Origin: Actinomadura livida
GTDB lineage: Bacteria; Actinomycetota; Actinomycetes; Streptosporangiales; Streptosporangiaceae
NCBI RefSeq assembly: GCF_014648675.1
Contig: NZ_BMRO01000001.1
Coordinates: forward strand, 572,246 to 636,245
Direction: 5' to 3'
DNA length: 64,000 nt
The position numbers and the translations under genes are program-made. The notes under the pieces are model-generated. The model searched no databases. It saw nothing but the letters and a program-made list of their open reading frames with translations, and was not told the DNA's origin. Below, in pieces: positions 1-8,084 of this stretch. The first letter of the stretch is position 1, and each line of letters begins with the position of its first letter.

Positions 1-708
1 GAGGCGAGGCAGGCGGTCTCCTACGCCATCGACCGCGCCAAGCTGAGCCAGATCCTCGGCGGCGTTCCGAAGCCCGCCCACGGCATCGTCCCACCGGCGA
101 TCTCCGGCTTCGGGAACCCCGGCCCGTGCCCGTCGTGCGACAAGCCGGACCCGGCGAAGGCCAAGGAACTCGCCGGGCAGGCCGGGCTCGGAGCGGGAAG
201 CGAGGTGAACCTGTACTTCCGGCAGTCGTCGGTGTACCCGGACCTCGCGGAGGTGATCCGCGAGCAGCTGCAGACGACGCTCGGGTGGAAGGTCGCGATG
301 AAGGCGTCCCCGCTGGAGAACTTCGAGGAGTTCCGCGAGACGCTCGTGTCGAAGGACGCGTCCGGCCTGGCCCTCTTCGCCTGGGGCCCCGACTACCCCG
401 GCGCCTACTCGATGCTGTGGCCGCTGCTGGGAGGCGACGTCGTCGCCACCGGCGGCAACTCCCACCTCAACTACTCGGGCTGGAAGAACGCCCGGTTCGA
501 CGCCGTGATCTCGGAGGCCCTCGCCGACCAGGACGCCCACGACCGGACCAACCTGTTCAAGGAGGCCGAGAAGACGGCCCTGGACGACATGGCCCTCATC
601 CCCCTCCTCAACGACGGCCACGCGGCCGTCGCGAGGAGCGACCGGTACGTCGGGCTCGGGATGGACTACCACGGCTTCCCGACGGTGACCACGGCCGCGC
701 TCAAGTAG
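1..708 (+). CDS. ABC transporter substrate-binding protein, peptide/nickel type (C-terminal part)
   Basis: The frame is open from the left edge to a TAG at 706-708, giving about 235 residues of the C-terminal lobe of an SBP_bac_5 (DppA/OppA-type) solute-binding protein. It begins in the region reading ARQAVSYAIDRAKL, the helix that usually follows the conserved family signature, and later has FAWGPDYPGAYSMLWPL and LIPLLNDGHAAVARS, typical of this fold. Members are exported lipoproteins that deliver oligopeptides or other solutes to a membrane permease. The signal peptide and N-terminal lobe lie outside the window, so ligand and start cannot be judged. It ends 6 bp from the convergent histidine kinase gene. 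Confidence 0.85.
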   Translation, partial: EARQAVSYAIDRAKLSQILGGVPKPAHGIVPPAISGFGNPGPCPSCDKPDPAKAKELAGQAGLGAGSEVNLYFRQSSVYPDLAEVIREQLQTTLGWKVAMKASPLENFEEFRETLVSKDASGLALFAWGPDYPGAYSMLWPLLGGDVVATGGNSHLNYSGWKNARFDAVISEALADQDAHDRTNLFKEAEKTALDDMALIPLLNDGHAAVARSDRYVGLGMDYHGFPTVTTAALK

Positions 709-714
709 CCGCGC

Positions 715-2172
715 TCAGCCCGGAGGCAGCCGGACGGTGACGATCAGGCCGCCGCCGGGCCGCGGCGCGGCGTAGACGGCGCCGCGGTGCGCCAGCACCA
801 CCGACCGGACGATCGACAGGCCGAGGCCGGCGCCCTTCGCCGACTCGACCCGGTCGGCGTTCAGCCGCCGGAACGGCTCGAACAGCCGCTCCACCTCGTA
901 GGCGGGGACGGCCGGGCCGGTGTTCTCGACCTGCACGGTGGCGTAGCCCTCCAGCATGCCGGTGCGGATCCAGAGCTCGCCGCCGTCCTCCTCGTTGTGC
1001 TTGATCGCGTTCTCGACGAGGTTGGACACCAGGTGCTCCAGCAGCACCGGGTCGCCGAGCGCCGTCCCGGACGTCAGCTCCGGGTGCACGGACACGTCGT
1101 TGTCGTGGTCGCGGCGCGCCGAGTGCTCCAGCACCGTGGCGGCCACCTCGGCGAGGTCGACCGGGGTGCGGGTGGTCAGCTCCCGCTCGCTGCGGGCGAG
1201 CAGCAGCAGGCCCTCGATGAGCCGTTCGTGCCGGGCGTTGGTCGCCAGCAGGGTCCGGCCGACGGCGCGCAGGTCGTCCGACGCCTCCGGGTCGCCGAGC
1301 GCGACCTCCAGCAGCGTCCGGTTGATCGCGAGGGGCGTGCGCAGCTCGTGCGAGGCGTTGGCGACGAACCGGCGCTGCGAGTCGAACGCCTGCCCGAGCC
1401 GCTCCAGCATCGCGTCGAAGGTGTCGGCCAGCTCCTTGATCTCGTCGTCGGGGCCCTCCAGCGCGATCCGCTCGTGCAGGGTGCTCTCCGACAGCCGGCG
1501 CGCCGTGGTGGTGACCCGCTGCAGCGGGCTGAGCGCCCGGTCGGCGACGAACCAGCCGAGCACCAGCGTGATGATCCCGACCCCGGCGAGGGCGAGCAGC
1601 GACCGGCCGAGCAGCTGCTTCATCGTCTGCTCGACGAACTGGCGCTTCAGCTCGGCGGCCTCGGCGCTGGAGATGCCGAGGCCGATCACCTGGACGTTGC
1701 CGAGGATGTTGGCCATCAGCACCGTCATCACGAACAGCAGCAGCGCCCCGGCCATGAAGAACAGCAGCCCGTACAGCAGGGTGAGGCGCAGCCGGACGCT
1801 CATGCGGCCGGGCAGCGTCTTCAGGTCGGTGAACGACCCGCCGCCACCGCCGGACCACCCGCCCTGGGCCGCCGGGTACGGCGGGGGCACCCGGTGCGGC
1901 ACCTGCTGCGGGCCCGGACGCCGCCACCGGCCGCCGCGGCGGCCGCCCGGCACGGCCGTCGGCTGGGTCGCCTGCCCCCCGTCCTCGCGCGGCTTCGCCG
2001 GGCCCGTGCTCGACTGGTCCGTGCTCGACTGGCCCGCGTTCGGCTGGCCCGCGTTCGGCCGCGTGTCTTCTTGCGAGCCCGGCCCCTGCCCCTGGTCCGG
2101 CCCGGCGGGAGTCGCGCCGGCGCCCGCGGACGGCTCGTCGGGGCCGCCGGGCGATACGGGTCCGGTGTTCAC
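715..2172 (-). CDS. Two-component sensor histidine kinase
   Basis: 485 residues from a GTG that overlaps the response-regulator stop (GTGA), so the pair is translationally coupled. Order of parts: a proline/glycine-rich N-terminal tail of about 120 residues; two membrane segments (about 132-155 and 193-214) flanking a short extracytoplasmic loop; a HAMP linker; a HisKA box with His275 in ANASHELRTPL; and a HATPase domain with NLVENAIKH (N box) and GAGLGLSIVRS (G box). The tail contains four 15-bp units at 2006-2065, encoding NAGQ/SSTDQ-like repeats, that look recently duplicated. An alternative start is the ATG at 1803 just before the first membrane segment, which would remove the tail. The signal is unknown. 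Confidence 0.9.
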   Translation of the reverse strand: MNTGPVSPGGPDEPSAGAGATPAGPDQGQGPGSQEDTRPNAGQPNAGQSSTDQSSTGPAKPREDGGQATQPTAVPGGRRGGRWRRPGPQQVPHRVPPPYPAAQGGWSGGGGGSFTDLKTLPGRMSVRLRLTLLYGLLFFMAGALLLFVMTVLMANILGNVQVIGLGISSAEAAELKRQFVEQTMKQLLGRSLLALAGVGIITLVLGWFVADRALSPLQRVTTTARRLSESTLHERIALEGPDDEIKELADTFDAMLERLGQAFDSQRRFVANASHELRTPLAINRTLLEVALGDPEASDDLRAVGRTLLATNARHERLIEGLLLLARSERELTTRTPVDLAEVAATVLEHSARRDHDNDVSVHPELTSGTALGDPVLLEHLVSNLVENAIKHNEEDGGELWIRTGMLEGYATVQVENTGPAVPAYEVERLFEPFRRLNADRVESAKGAGLGLSIVRSVVLAHRGAVYAAPRPGGGLIVTVRLPPG

Positions 2173-2822
2173 AGCCGGTACCCCACGCCGGGCACGGTCT
2201 CGATGACCGGCGGTTCGCCGAGCTTCTTGCGCAGCGTCATCATCGTGACCCGCACGACGTTGGTGAACGGGTCGATGTGCTCGTCCCACGCCTTCTCGAG
2301 GAGGTGCTCGGAGCTGACGACGGCGCCGTCCGCGCTGAGCAGCACCTCCAGCACCGCGAACTCCTTGCGGGTCAGCTCGACCGGGCGGCCGTCGCGGGCG
2401 ACCTCGCGGCGCGCCGGGTCGAGCGTGATCCCGGCGCGCTCCAGCACCGGCGGCAGCGGCGCGGCGGCGCGGCGGCCGAGGGCCCGCACGCGGGCGATCA
2501 GCTCGGCGAACGCGAACGGCTTGGCCAGGTAGTCGTCCGCGCCGATGGACAGGCCCTCGACGCGGTCGTCCAGCTCGCCCGCCGCGGTGAGCATGATGAT
2601 CCGCGCCGGGTAGCGCTGCGCGACGAGCTGCTTGCAGACGTCGTCGCCGTGCACCTTCGGCAGGTCGCGGTCCAGCACGATGACGTCGTAGTCGTTGACG
2701 CCGGCGCGCTCCAGCGCACCCGCGCCGTCGTAGGCCACGTCCACGGCCAGCGTCTCCCTGCGCAGGCCGGTGGCGATCGCGTCGGCGAGCACGCGCTCGT
2801 CCTCGACGACTAGAACACGCAC
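2169..2822 (-). CDS. OmpR/PhoB-family response regulator
   Basis: 217 residues from a GTG at 2822 preceded by a good ribosome binding site (GGAGGGGGA). The receiver domain has the acidic pair E7/D8, phosphoacceptor Asp51 in VLDRDLP, Thr79 and Lys101 in YLAKPF. The C-terminal winged helix (about 125-217) contains LTRKEFAVLEVLL and ends in ETVPGVGYRL, the usual end of an OmpR-type DNA-binding domain. An upstream in-frame ATG at 2903 would add 27 residues unlike the family, so the GTG is preferred. It is the first gene of the pair with the histidine kinase and presumably binds its own promoter region between 2823 and 3029. Confidence 0.93.
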   Translation of the reverse strand: MRVLVVEDERVLADAIATGLRRETLAVDVAYDGAGALERAGVNDYDVIVLDRDLPKVHGDDVCKQLVAQRYPARIIMLTAAGELDDRVEGLSIGADDYLAKPFAFAELIARVRALGRRAAAPLPPVLERAGITLDPARREVARDGRPVELTRKEFAVLEVLLSADGAVVSSEHLLEKAWDEHIDPFTNVVRVTMMTLRKKLGEPPVIETVPGVGYRL

Positions 2823-3029
2823 AGGGTCCCCCTCCTGGTCGGGGCGCGGCGCGCCCCCGCGGTTCCAGATATGACACGGGAGCCGTAAGACCCCCGTAAG
2901 CACCTGTTCGCTCGGTGTACGCCGAAGCGGAACATCACGGACGCAACAATCCGCGAAATTTGCATCGACGCACAGGTTTATCTTCAGCCTAGGGCTGGGT
3001 AAGCATGGGCAGGATCCGGGAGGAGGCCC

Positions 3030-3206
3030 ATGGGCGAGTTGTCACGCATGATCCAGCAGCGGCTCGATGACGCTTACGCGTCGCTGCGGAGCGCCCACGC
3101 AGATGGGGACACCTACCTGGCCGACATCCGCCAGGAGGAGATCAACGATCTGCGCCGGATCGCAGCGAACAACGACATCGGCGTCGAAGCACCCCGCTGC
3201 GACTGA
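3030..3206 (+). CDS. Small conserved-type hypothetical protein, 58 aa
   Basis: 58 residues from an ATG with a strong Shine-Dalgarno (GGGAGGAGG at 3018-3026). The product is a charged, probably helical soluble protein (RLDDAYASLRSAHADGD, then YLADIRQEEINDLRRIA) with no signal peptide or membrane segment. I do not recognise a named family. The strong ribosome site, typical codon use and the terminator-like hairpin directly downstream support a real gene. It is divergent from the two-component system and convergent with the inositol monophosphatase gene. Confidence 0.65.
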   Translation: MGELSRMIQQRLDDAYASLRSAHADGDTYLADIRQEEINDLRRIAANNDIGVEAPRCD

Positions 3207-3224
3207 GGGACGCACGAGCGTAAC

Positions 3225-3256
3225 GGGAGCCCGGGACACCCCCGTCCAGGGCTCCC
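3225..3256. terminator. Bidirectional hairpin terminator
   Basis: Perfect 8-bp arms GGGAGCCC (3225-3232) and GGGCTCCC (3249-3256) with a 16-nt loop, followed on the plus side by TTCT. It sits between the convergent 58-aa gene and the inositol monophosphatase gene and could serve both. Confidence 0.6.
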
Positions 3257-3277
3257 TTCTCAATTCCGGCCGCACCG

Positions 3278-4105
3278 TCAGTCGGTGAGCGGGTCGAGCG
3301 GCACCAGGAGCTCGTGCAGCGCCTCGAACGTGCCCGGCCCGGCGGCGATGGTCAGCTCCGGGCTCGCGGGGGCCCCGTGCAGGCCCTCGACGCGTCCGCC
3401 CGCCTCCTGGACGATCAGCGCGCCCGCGGCGACGTCCCACGCCTGGACGCCGCGCTCGTAGTACGCGTCGACACGTCCCACGGCGAGCGAGCACAGGTCC
3501 ACGCAGCAGGAGCCGCCGCGCCGGATGTCGCGCACGCCCGGCAGCACCCCGGTGAGCACCCGCGCCTGCCCGGCCCGCCGCCCGGCGTCGTAGCCGAACC
3601 CCGTGGCCACGAGCGCCTCGCCGAGCGGCACCCCGGCGTTCACGCGGAGTTCCCGCGTCCCGGACGCGGTGTGCAGCAGGGCTCCGCCGCCGCGCACGGC
3701 CGTGCAGGTCTCGCCGCGGCGCGGCATGTCCACGGCCCCGGCGACGGTCGTGCCGTCCACCTCCGCGGCGATGCTGACCGCCCAGTCGGGCAGGTCGTAG
3801 AGGTAGTTCACGGTCCCGTCGATGGGGTCGACCACCCAGCGGACCCCGCTGCCGCCGTCGCGGGCGCCGCCCTCCTCGCCGAGGAACGCGTCGTCGGGGC
3901 GCACCGCCCGGATCCGCTCGATGATCAGCTGCTCGGCGGCCCGGTCCATCTGGGTGACGACGTCGGTCGGGGACGACTTGGTCTGCACGACGTCCGGGCC
4001 GTCCAGCGGGCGCTTGTCGATCAGCATCCGGCCGGCCTCCCGCGCGGTCGCGGCGGCCAGTTCGAGCAGTTCCGCGGCGAGGTCCGGCGTGCTCGCGGCG
4101 CTCAT
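3278..4105 (-). CDS. Inositol monophosphatase family protein
   Basis: 275 residues. Metal-binding motifs of the FIG superfamily are present: GEEGG near residue 92, WVVDPIDGTVNYLYDLP (the DPIDGT metal loop) and AWDVAAGALIVQEAGG near the C-terminus. These enzymes hydrolyse myo-inositol-1-phosphate or related sugar phosphates with Mg2+; in actinomycetes this step feeds phosphatidylinositol and mycothiol synthesis. The ATG at 4105 overlaps the ferrochelatase stop (ATGA), so it is the second gene of a coupled pair. The pairing with ferrochelatase does not by itself indicate a shared pathway. Exact substrate is uncertain. Confidence 0.9.
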   Translation of the reverse strand: MSAASTPDLAAELLELAAATAREAGRMLIDKRPLDGPDVVQTKSSPTDVVTQMDRAAEQLIIERIRAVRPDDAFLGEEGGARDGGSGVRWVVDPIDGTVNYLYDLPDWAVSIAAEVDGTTVAGAVDMPRRGETCTAVRGGGALLHTASGTRELRVNAGVPLGEALVATGFGYDAGRRAGQARVLTGVLPGVRDIRRGGSCCVDLCSLAVGRVDAYYERGVQAWDVAAGALIVQEAGGRVEGLHGAPASPELTIAAGPGTFEALHELLVPLDPLTD

Positions 4106-5019
4106 CGGGCGTCCTCCAGGAGCCGGCGGGGCAGCGTGGCGAACCGGGGGTCGGTCCCGGGCGTCCCGGCGCGGGCGAACGCGATCCCGAGCTCCGCGGC
4201 GAGGTCGGCGGCCTCGACGTCGAGGTCGTACTTGACCTCCATGTGGTCGGAGACGAACCCGATCGGGACGACCGCGACGGCGCGGACGCCCTTGCCGTGC
4301 AGATCGCTCAGGTGATCGGTGATCTGGGGCTCCAGCCAGGGCTGGCTGGGCGGTCCGCTCCTGCTCTGGTAGACGAGGTCCCACGGAGCTCCGGGGGCGG
4401 CCTTCTGCGCCACCGCCCGCGCGGCCTCCTCCAGCTCCGCGACGTACTTCTCCTGGTTGGGCTGGGAGAGGGGCACGCTGTGCGCGGTGAAGACCAGGCG
4501 GGCGCCTTCTGGGAGGCGGCTCAGCGCGTCCTTCGTCGCGTCCGCGAACGGCTCGATGAACTCGGGCCTGGCGGAGTACACGGGCAACTTGTCGATCTCG
4601 GGGGCGTCCTCGACCTCTTCGCGCACGCGCGCGATGTCGTCGACGTACTGGTCGTTGGTGGAGTACCCGCTGTAGGCGGACGTGACGAAGGCCGCCGCGC
4701 GCCGGATCCCGTCGGCCTTCATCTGCCGGACGGTGTCGGCGAGGTACGGAGTCCAGTTCCGGTTGCCCCAGTAGACGGGGAGGCCGACGCCGTGGTCGGC
4801 GAAGTCGGCCTCGACCTCGGCCTTGAGGTCCCGGCACAGCTGGTTGATCGGGCTGACCCCGCCGAACAGGTAGTAGTGCTCGCCCACCTCTTCCAGGCGT
4901 TCGCGCGGGATGTTGCGGCCGCGGGTCACGTTCTCCAGGAACGGGAGCACGTCGTCGGGCCCCTCGGGCCCGCCGAAGGACAGCAGAAGCAACGCGTCGT
5001 ACGACGTCATGCTCCCCAT
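4102..5019 (-). CDS. cpfC: Coproporphyrin III ferrochelatase
   Basis: 305 residues, the size expected for a soluble Gram-positive ferrochelatase. It inserts Fe2+ into coproporphyrin III in the coproporphyrin-dependent haem route used by Actinomycetota. Visible family signatures are LLLLSFGGPEGPDDVLPFL at the N-terminus, YYLFGGVSPIN, VYWGNRNWTPYL, the metal-site histidine in FTAHSVPLS, and VVPIGFVSDHMEVKYDLD with its catalytic glutamate. The start could be the ATG at 5019 or the one at 5010; neither has a clear ribosome site. It is upstream of and overlaps the inositol monophosphatase gene. Confidence 0.93.
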   Translation of the reverse strand: MGSMTSYDALLLLSFGGPEGPDDVLPFLENVTRGRNIPRERLEEVGEHYYLFGGVSPINQLCRDLKAEVEADFADHGVGLPVYWGNRNWTPYLADTVRQMKADGIRRAAAFVTSAYSGYSTNDQYVDDIARVREEVEDAPEIDKLPVYSARPEFIEPFADATKDALSRLPEGARLVFTAHSVPLSQPNQEKYVAELEEAARAVAQKAAPGAPWDLVYQSRSGPPSQPWLEPQITDHLSDLHGKGVRAVAVVPIGFVSDHMEVKYDLDVEAADLAAELGIAFARAGTPGTDPRFATLPRRLLEDAR

Positions 5020-5101
5020 CCAATCAGCCCTGCGGCGGTGCCCCGTTCCGGGCCGGTGTCGCGGAGAGCCCTTCCCGGGGCCGCCTCAGGAGCGCCGCCG
5101 G

Positions 5102-6445
5102 TCACTCGTAGCGCGCCGCGTACGCCTTGGCCAGGTTGAGGACCTTCTGCACGTACCAGTGGGCGTGGTTGTAGTGCCAGATCGCGTTGTAGAGCTGCTT
5201 GCCGCCCTTGCCCGCGCCGTTCGCGCACAGGTAGTTGGCCGCGCCCGGGATGGCGTCGTAGGGGTTCATGATGTCGGCCTTGCCGTCCCTGTCGCCGTCC
5301 ACCCCGTACGCCTTCCACGTGGCGGGCATGAACTGCATCGGGCCGAGCGCCCCCGCGCTGGACGGGCCGACGTTGCGCCCGTGGCTGCTCTCGACCTGGC
5401 CGATCGCGGCGAGGACCGTCCAGGAGAGGCCCGGGCACGTGCCGGCCGCCTGCTTGTACAGGTCCATGTAGCCGGTGGCGCCACCGCCGCCGCCCGCCTG
5501 GTTCTGGTACTTGGACTCGTGCAGGTTCACCACGTCCGTGCCCGGGCCGAGGACCTTGGTCACGGCCCTGGCGACCTTGGCCGGGTCCGCGCCGGGGGCG
5601 TTGACCAGCACGGCGACGTTGGGGATGAGCCCCATGTCGGTCCCGGACTTCCGGCTGACGAGCATGTCGATCCCGGGCACGCCGAGGGCGCCGGAGCCGC
5701 CCATCGTCAGCGAGGGCATCGTGCGCCCCACCACCGGGTACTGGGTGCCCTTCGCGAGCTGGAGCTGCTCGGAGGCCGCCGGGGACACCACGAACTGGTC
5801 GCCGGCCAGGGCCTCCCACAGCTCGGTCTTCTTGGCCGTCCCGGGCGGCGTCCAGGCGCGGAAGTCGGACGGGTCCACGGCGAACGCGTTCACCAGGCGG
5901 CCCTGGAGCTGGACGGCGCCGCCCGCGACCGCCATCACGTCCTTGACCCGGCTCAGCTTCGCGATCCGCTTGATCTTGGCGGTGGAGATCGAGGCGCCGC
6001 CGACCGCCAGCACGTCCGGCGGGACGACGCGCTCCAGCGGCGCGACCTGCCCGCTCTGGGCCACGTTGACGGGGTCGCCCCGCAGGTTGTCGGGCGGCTC
6101 GGCCGCCGCCGGGCCCGCCTCGGCGCGCTCCGGCTTCTCCGCGGTCAGCGCCGCGTAGGCGCCGCCGGAGGCGGTCGCGACGGCGAGGAGCGCGATGCCC
6201 GCGACGAGCAGCGGCGATCCGCGGCGCCTGGGCGGGCGCGCGTACCCGTTCCGCGGCCGCCGCTCCTTCTTCTCCGGCTTCGGCCTGCGCGGCCGGGAGA
6301 CGGCCGTGTTCCCGCCGTTCGCGATCACGTCCGCGCCGGGCGGGCGTTCCCCGGGCTCGGAGGGGGTCGACGGCGCCTTCTTGGCGGCCGCGTTCGCGAT
6401 GGAGCCGGTGCGCCGGGCTGATGGAGGGGCCACAACAATTCCCAA
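5102..6445 (-). CDS. Membrane-anchored lytic transglycosylase (SLT domain)
   Basis: About 447 residues. A basic, proline-rich cytoplasmic head of about 75 residues is followed by one membrane segment (LLVAGIALLAVATASGGAYA), an extracytoplasmic region with no recognised domain (about 110-330) and a C-terminal SLT/goose-lysozyme fold. The catalytic glutamate is in AIGQVESSHG, followed by SAGALGPMQFMPATW and NPYDAIPGAANYLC. Such enzymes cleave the glycan strand of peptidoglycan to form 1,6-anhydro ends. The start is uncertain: a TTG at 6445 and a GTG at 6433 are in frame. The 236-bp upstream gap is shared with the divergent oxidase gene and contains a 9-bp direct repeat (CGTTCCATG at 6551 and 6590). 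Confidence 0.88.
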   Translation of the reverse strand: MGIVVAPPSARRTGSIANAAAKKAPSTPSEPGERPPGADVIANGGNTAVSRPRRPKPEKKERRPRNGYARPPRRRGSPLLVAGIALLAVATASGGAYAALTAEKPERAEAGPAAAEPPDNLRGDPVNVAQSGQVAPLERVVPPDVLAVGGASISTAKIKRIAKLSRVKDVMAVAGGAVQLQGRLVNAFAVDPSDFRAWTPPGTAKKTELWEALAGDQFVVSPAASEQLQLAKGTQYPVVGRTMPSLTMGGSGALGVPGIDMLVSRKSGTDMGLIPNVAVLVNAPGADPAKVARAVTKVLGPGTDVVNLHESKYQNQAGGGGGATGYMDLYKQAAGTCPGLSWTVLAAIGQVESSHGRNVGPSSAGALGPMQFMPATWKAYGVDGDRDGKADIMNPYDAIPGAANYLCANGAGKGGKQLYNAIWHYNHAHWYVQKVLNLAKAYAARYE

Positions 6446-6681
6446 CGAGTGTCGCTACGGACGGTTACCCGCTTTTTTCACTTCTTTCCCCCATGTCACG
6501 CCAGGATGGGGCCGACCATGGACGAAGCGATGCGTGCCGGACGCCCGCATCGTTCCATGTCCGTAGTTACCGGATCGTAGGCTATCGCCCGTTCCATGAC
6601 CGCCTCCCAGGCATGATCGGCGGCCCCGCGGGAGGAAAACATGAACTTTCCTCATGAACGTTGGACGAGTAGAGTCGCCGC

Positions 6682-7992
6682 ATGTCCCCCGTGACGAACC
6701 AGAAGTGGCAGAACTGGGCGGGAAACCAGCAGGCCACGGCGCGCCGCGTCGCGACCCCGCGCACCGCCGGAGAGGTCGCCGCGCAGATCCGGTCGGCCGC
6801 CGACGACGGCCTCACGGTCCGCATGACCGGCACGGGCCACTCCTTCACCGGCGCGGCCGTCGCCGAAGGGGTCCGGCTCCGTCCCACGGCGCTCACCGCG
6901 GTCCGCTCGGTCGACACCGCGACCGGGCTGGTCACCGTCGAGGCAGGACTTCCCCTCCACGCGCTCAACCGCATCCTGGACGAGCACGGTCTCGCCCTGG
7001 CCAACATGGGCGACATCCAGCAGCAGACCGTCGCCGGCGCCCTCCAGACCGCCACCCACGGCACCGGACGCGACGTCGCCGGGCTCGTCTCCCAGGTCGC
7101 CGCCCTGGAGCTCGCGCTCGCCGACGGCACCATCGTCACCTGCTCGCGCGAGGAACGCCCCGACCTGTTCGACGCGGCCCGCGCGGGCCTGGGCGCGCTC
7201 GGCATCGTCACCGCCATCACCTGGCGGACCGTCCCGTCGTTCCTCCTGCGGGCACAGGAGGAACCGATGAAGTGGGACGAGGTCCTCTCGCGCGTGGACG
7301 AGTTCGAGGCCGCCAACGAGCACTTCGAGTTCTACTGGTTCCCGCACACCGAAGGCTGCCTGACCAAGCGCAACAACCGCGCCGAGGGCCCTGCCGAGCC
7401 GCTGTCCAAATTCCGGTACTGGCTGGACGACCGGTTCCTGTCCAACACGGTCTTCGAGGCCATCAACAAGGTCACGCACAGGGCGCCCGCCACGGTGCCG
7501 TTCGTGAACGGCATCTCCGCCAAGGCCCTCGGGGCGCGCACCTACAGCGAAACCTCGTACAAGGTCTTCACCAGCCCGCGCACGGTCCGGTTCAAGGAGC
7601 AGGAGTACGCGATTCCGCGGGAGCGGCTCGTCCCCGCCCTGCGTGAGCTCCGCGCCCTGTTCACCAAGAAGGGCTGGCGGATCAGCTTCCCCATCGAGGT
7701 GCGGCTCCTCCCCCAAGAGGACGCCTGGCTGTCGATGGCGCACGGACGGCACAGCGCCTTCATCGCCGTGCACGTCTACCACCGCGACCCGCACGAGGAG
7801 TACTTCCGGGGCGTCGAGGACCTGCTCGCCGGCCTCGAAGGGCGTCCGCACTGGGGCAAGCTGCACACCCGCGACGCCGCGTACCTGGAGACGGTGTACC
7901 CGAGGTTCGGCGACTTCGTCGCCCTGCGGGACAAGCTCGACCCGGACCGGCGCTTCGCCAACCCCTACACGAGGCAGGTCTTCGGCGACTGA
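6682..7992 (+). CDS. FAD-linked oxidase, D-arabinono-1,4-lactone oxidase family
   Basis: 436 residues, full length for the ALO/alditol-oxidase group. The N-terminal FAD-binding (PCMH) half contains MTGTGHSFTG, where the family's flavin-linking His lies, GDIQQQTVAGALQTATHGTG and GLGALGIVTAI. The C-terminal ALO domain ends with RPHWGKLHTRDAAYL and PDRRFANPYTRQVFG. These enzymes oxidise sugar lactones or polyols with O2, releasing H2O2. There is no signal peptide, so it is probably cytosolic. The natural substrate cannot be fixed from sequence. It is divergent from the lytic transglycosylase gene and convergent with a membrane-protein gene. Confidence 0.88.
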   Translation: MSPVTNQKWQNWAGNQQATARRVATPRTAGEVAAQIRSAADDGLTVRMTGTGHSFTGAAVAEGVRLRPTALTAVRSVDTATGLVTVEAGLPLHALNRILDEHGLALANMGDIQQQTVAGALQTATHGTGRDVAGLVSQVAALELALADGTIVTCSREERPDLFDAARAGLGALGIVTAITWRTVPSFLLRAQEEPMKWDEVLSRVDEFEAANEHFEFYWFPHTEGCLTKRNNRAEGPAEPLSKFRYWLDDRFLSNTVFEAINKVTHRAPATVPFVNGISAKALGARTYSETSYKVFTSPRTVRFKEQEYAIPRERLVPALRELRALFTKKGWRISFPIEVRLLPQEDAWLSMAHGRHSAFIAVHVYHRDPHEEYFRGVEDLLAGLEGRPHWGKLHTRDAAYLETVYPRFGDFVALRDKLDPDRRFANPYTRQVFGD

Positions 7993-8000
7993 GCGCGCTC

Positions 8001-8084
8001 GCCCTGTGTCACCTGCCCCGTGTCACCTGTCCCGTGTCACCTGCGCGGGGTCACCCGCCCGGCGTCACTCGCTCGGGGTGGAGC
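8001..8084. repeat. 14-bp tandem repeat, six degenerate copies
   Basis: Consecutive 14-bp units (8001, 8015, 8029, 8043, 8057, 8071) follow the pattern GCCCCGTGTCACCT. The first three are nearly identical and later ones diverge. The array starts 9 bp after the oxidase stop and runs into the last codons of the convergent gene. It has no hairpin symmetry of its own. Confidence 0.8.

Noticed and set aside
715..2877. One 720-aa protein spanning the kinase and regulator
   Set aside because: The long frame results from high GC; the regulator is in another frame and ends in a GTGA overlap with the kinase start.
6446..6681. c-di-AMP (ydaO-type) riboswitch before the lytic transglycosylase gene
   Set aside because: Such riboswitches often precede actinobacterial cell-wall hydrolases, but I could not find the conserved motif blocks in this leader; only a short direct repeat is visible.
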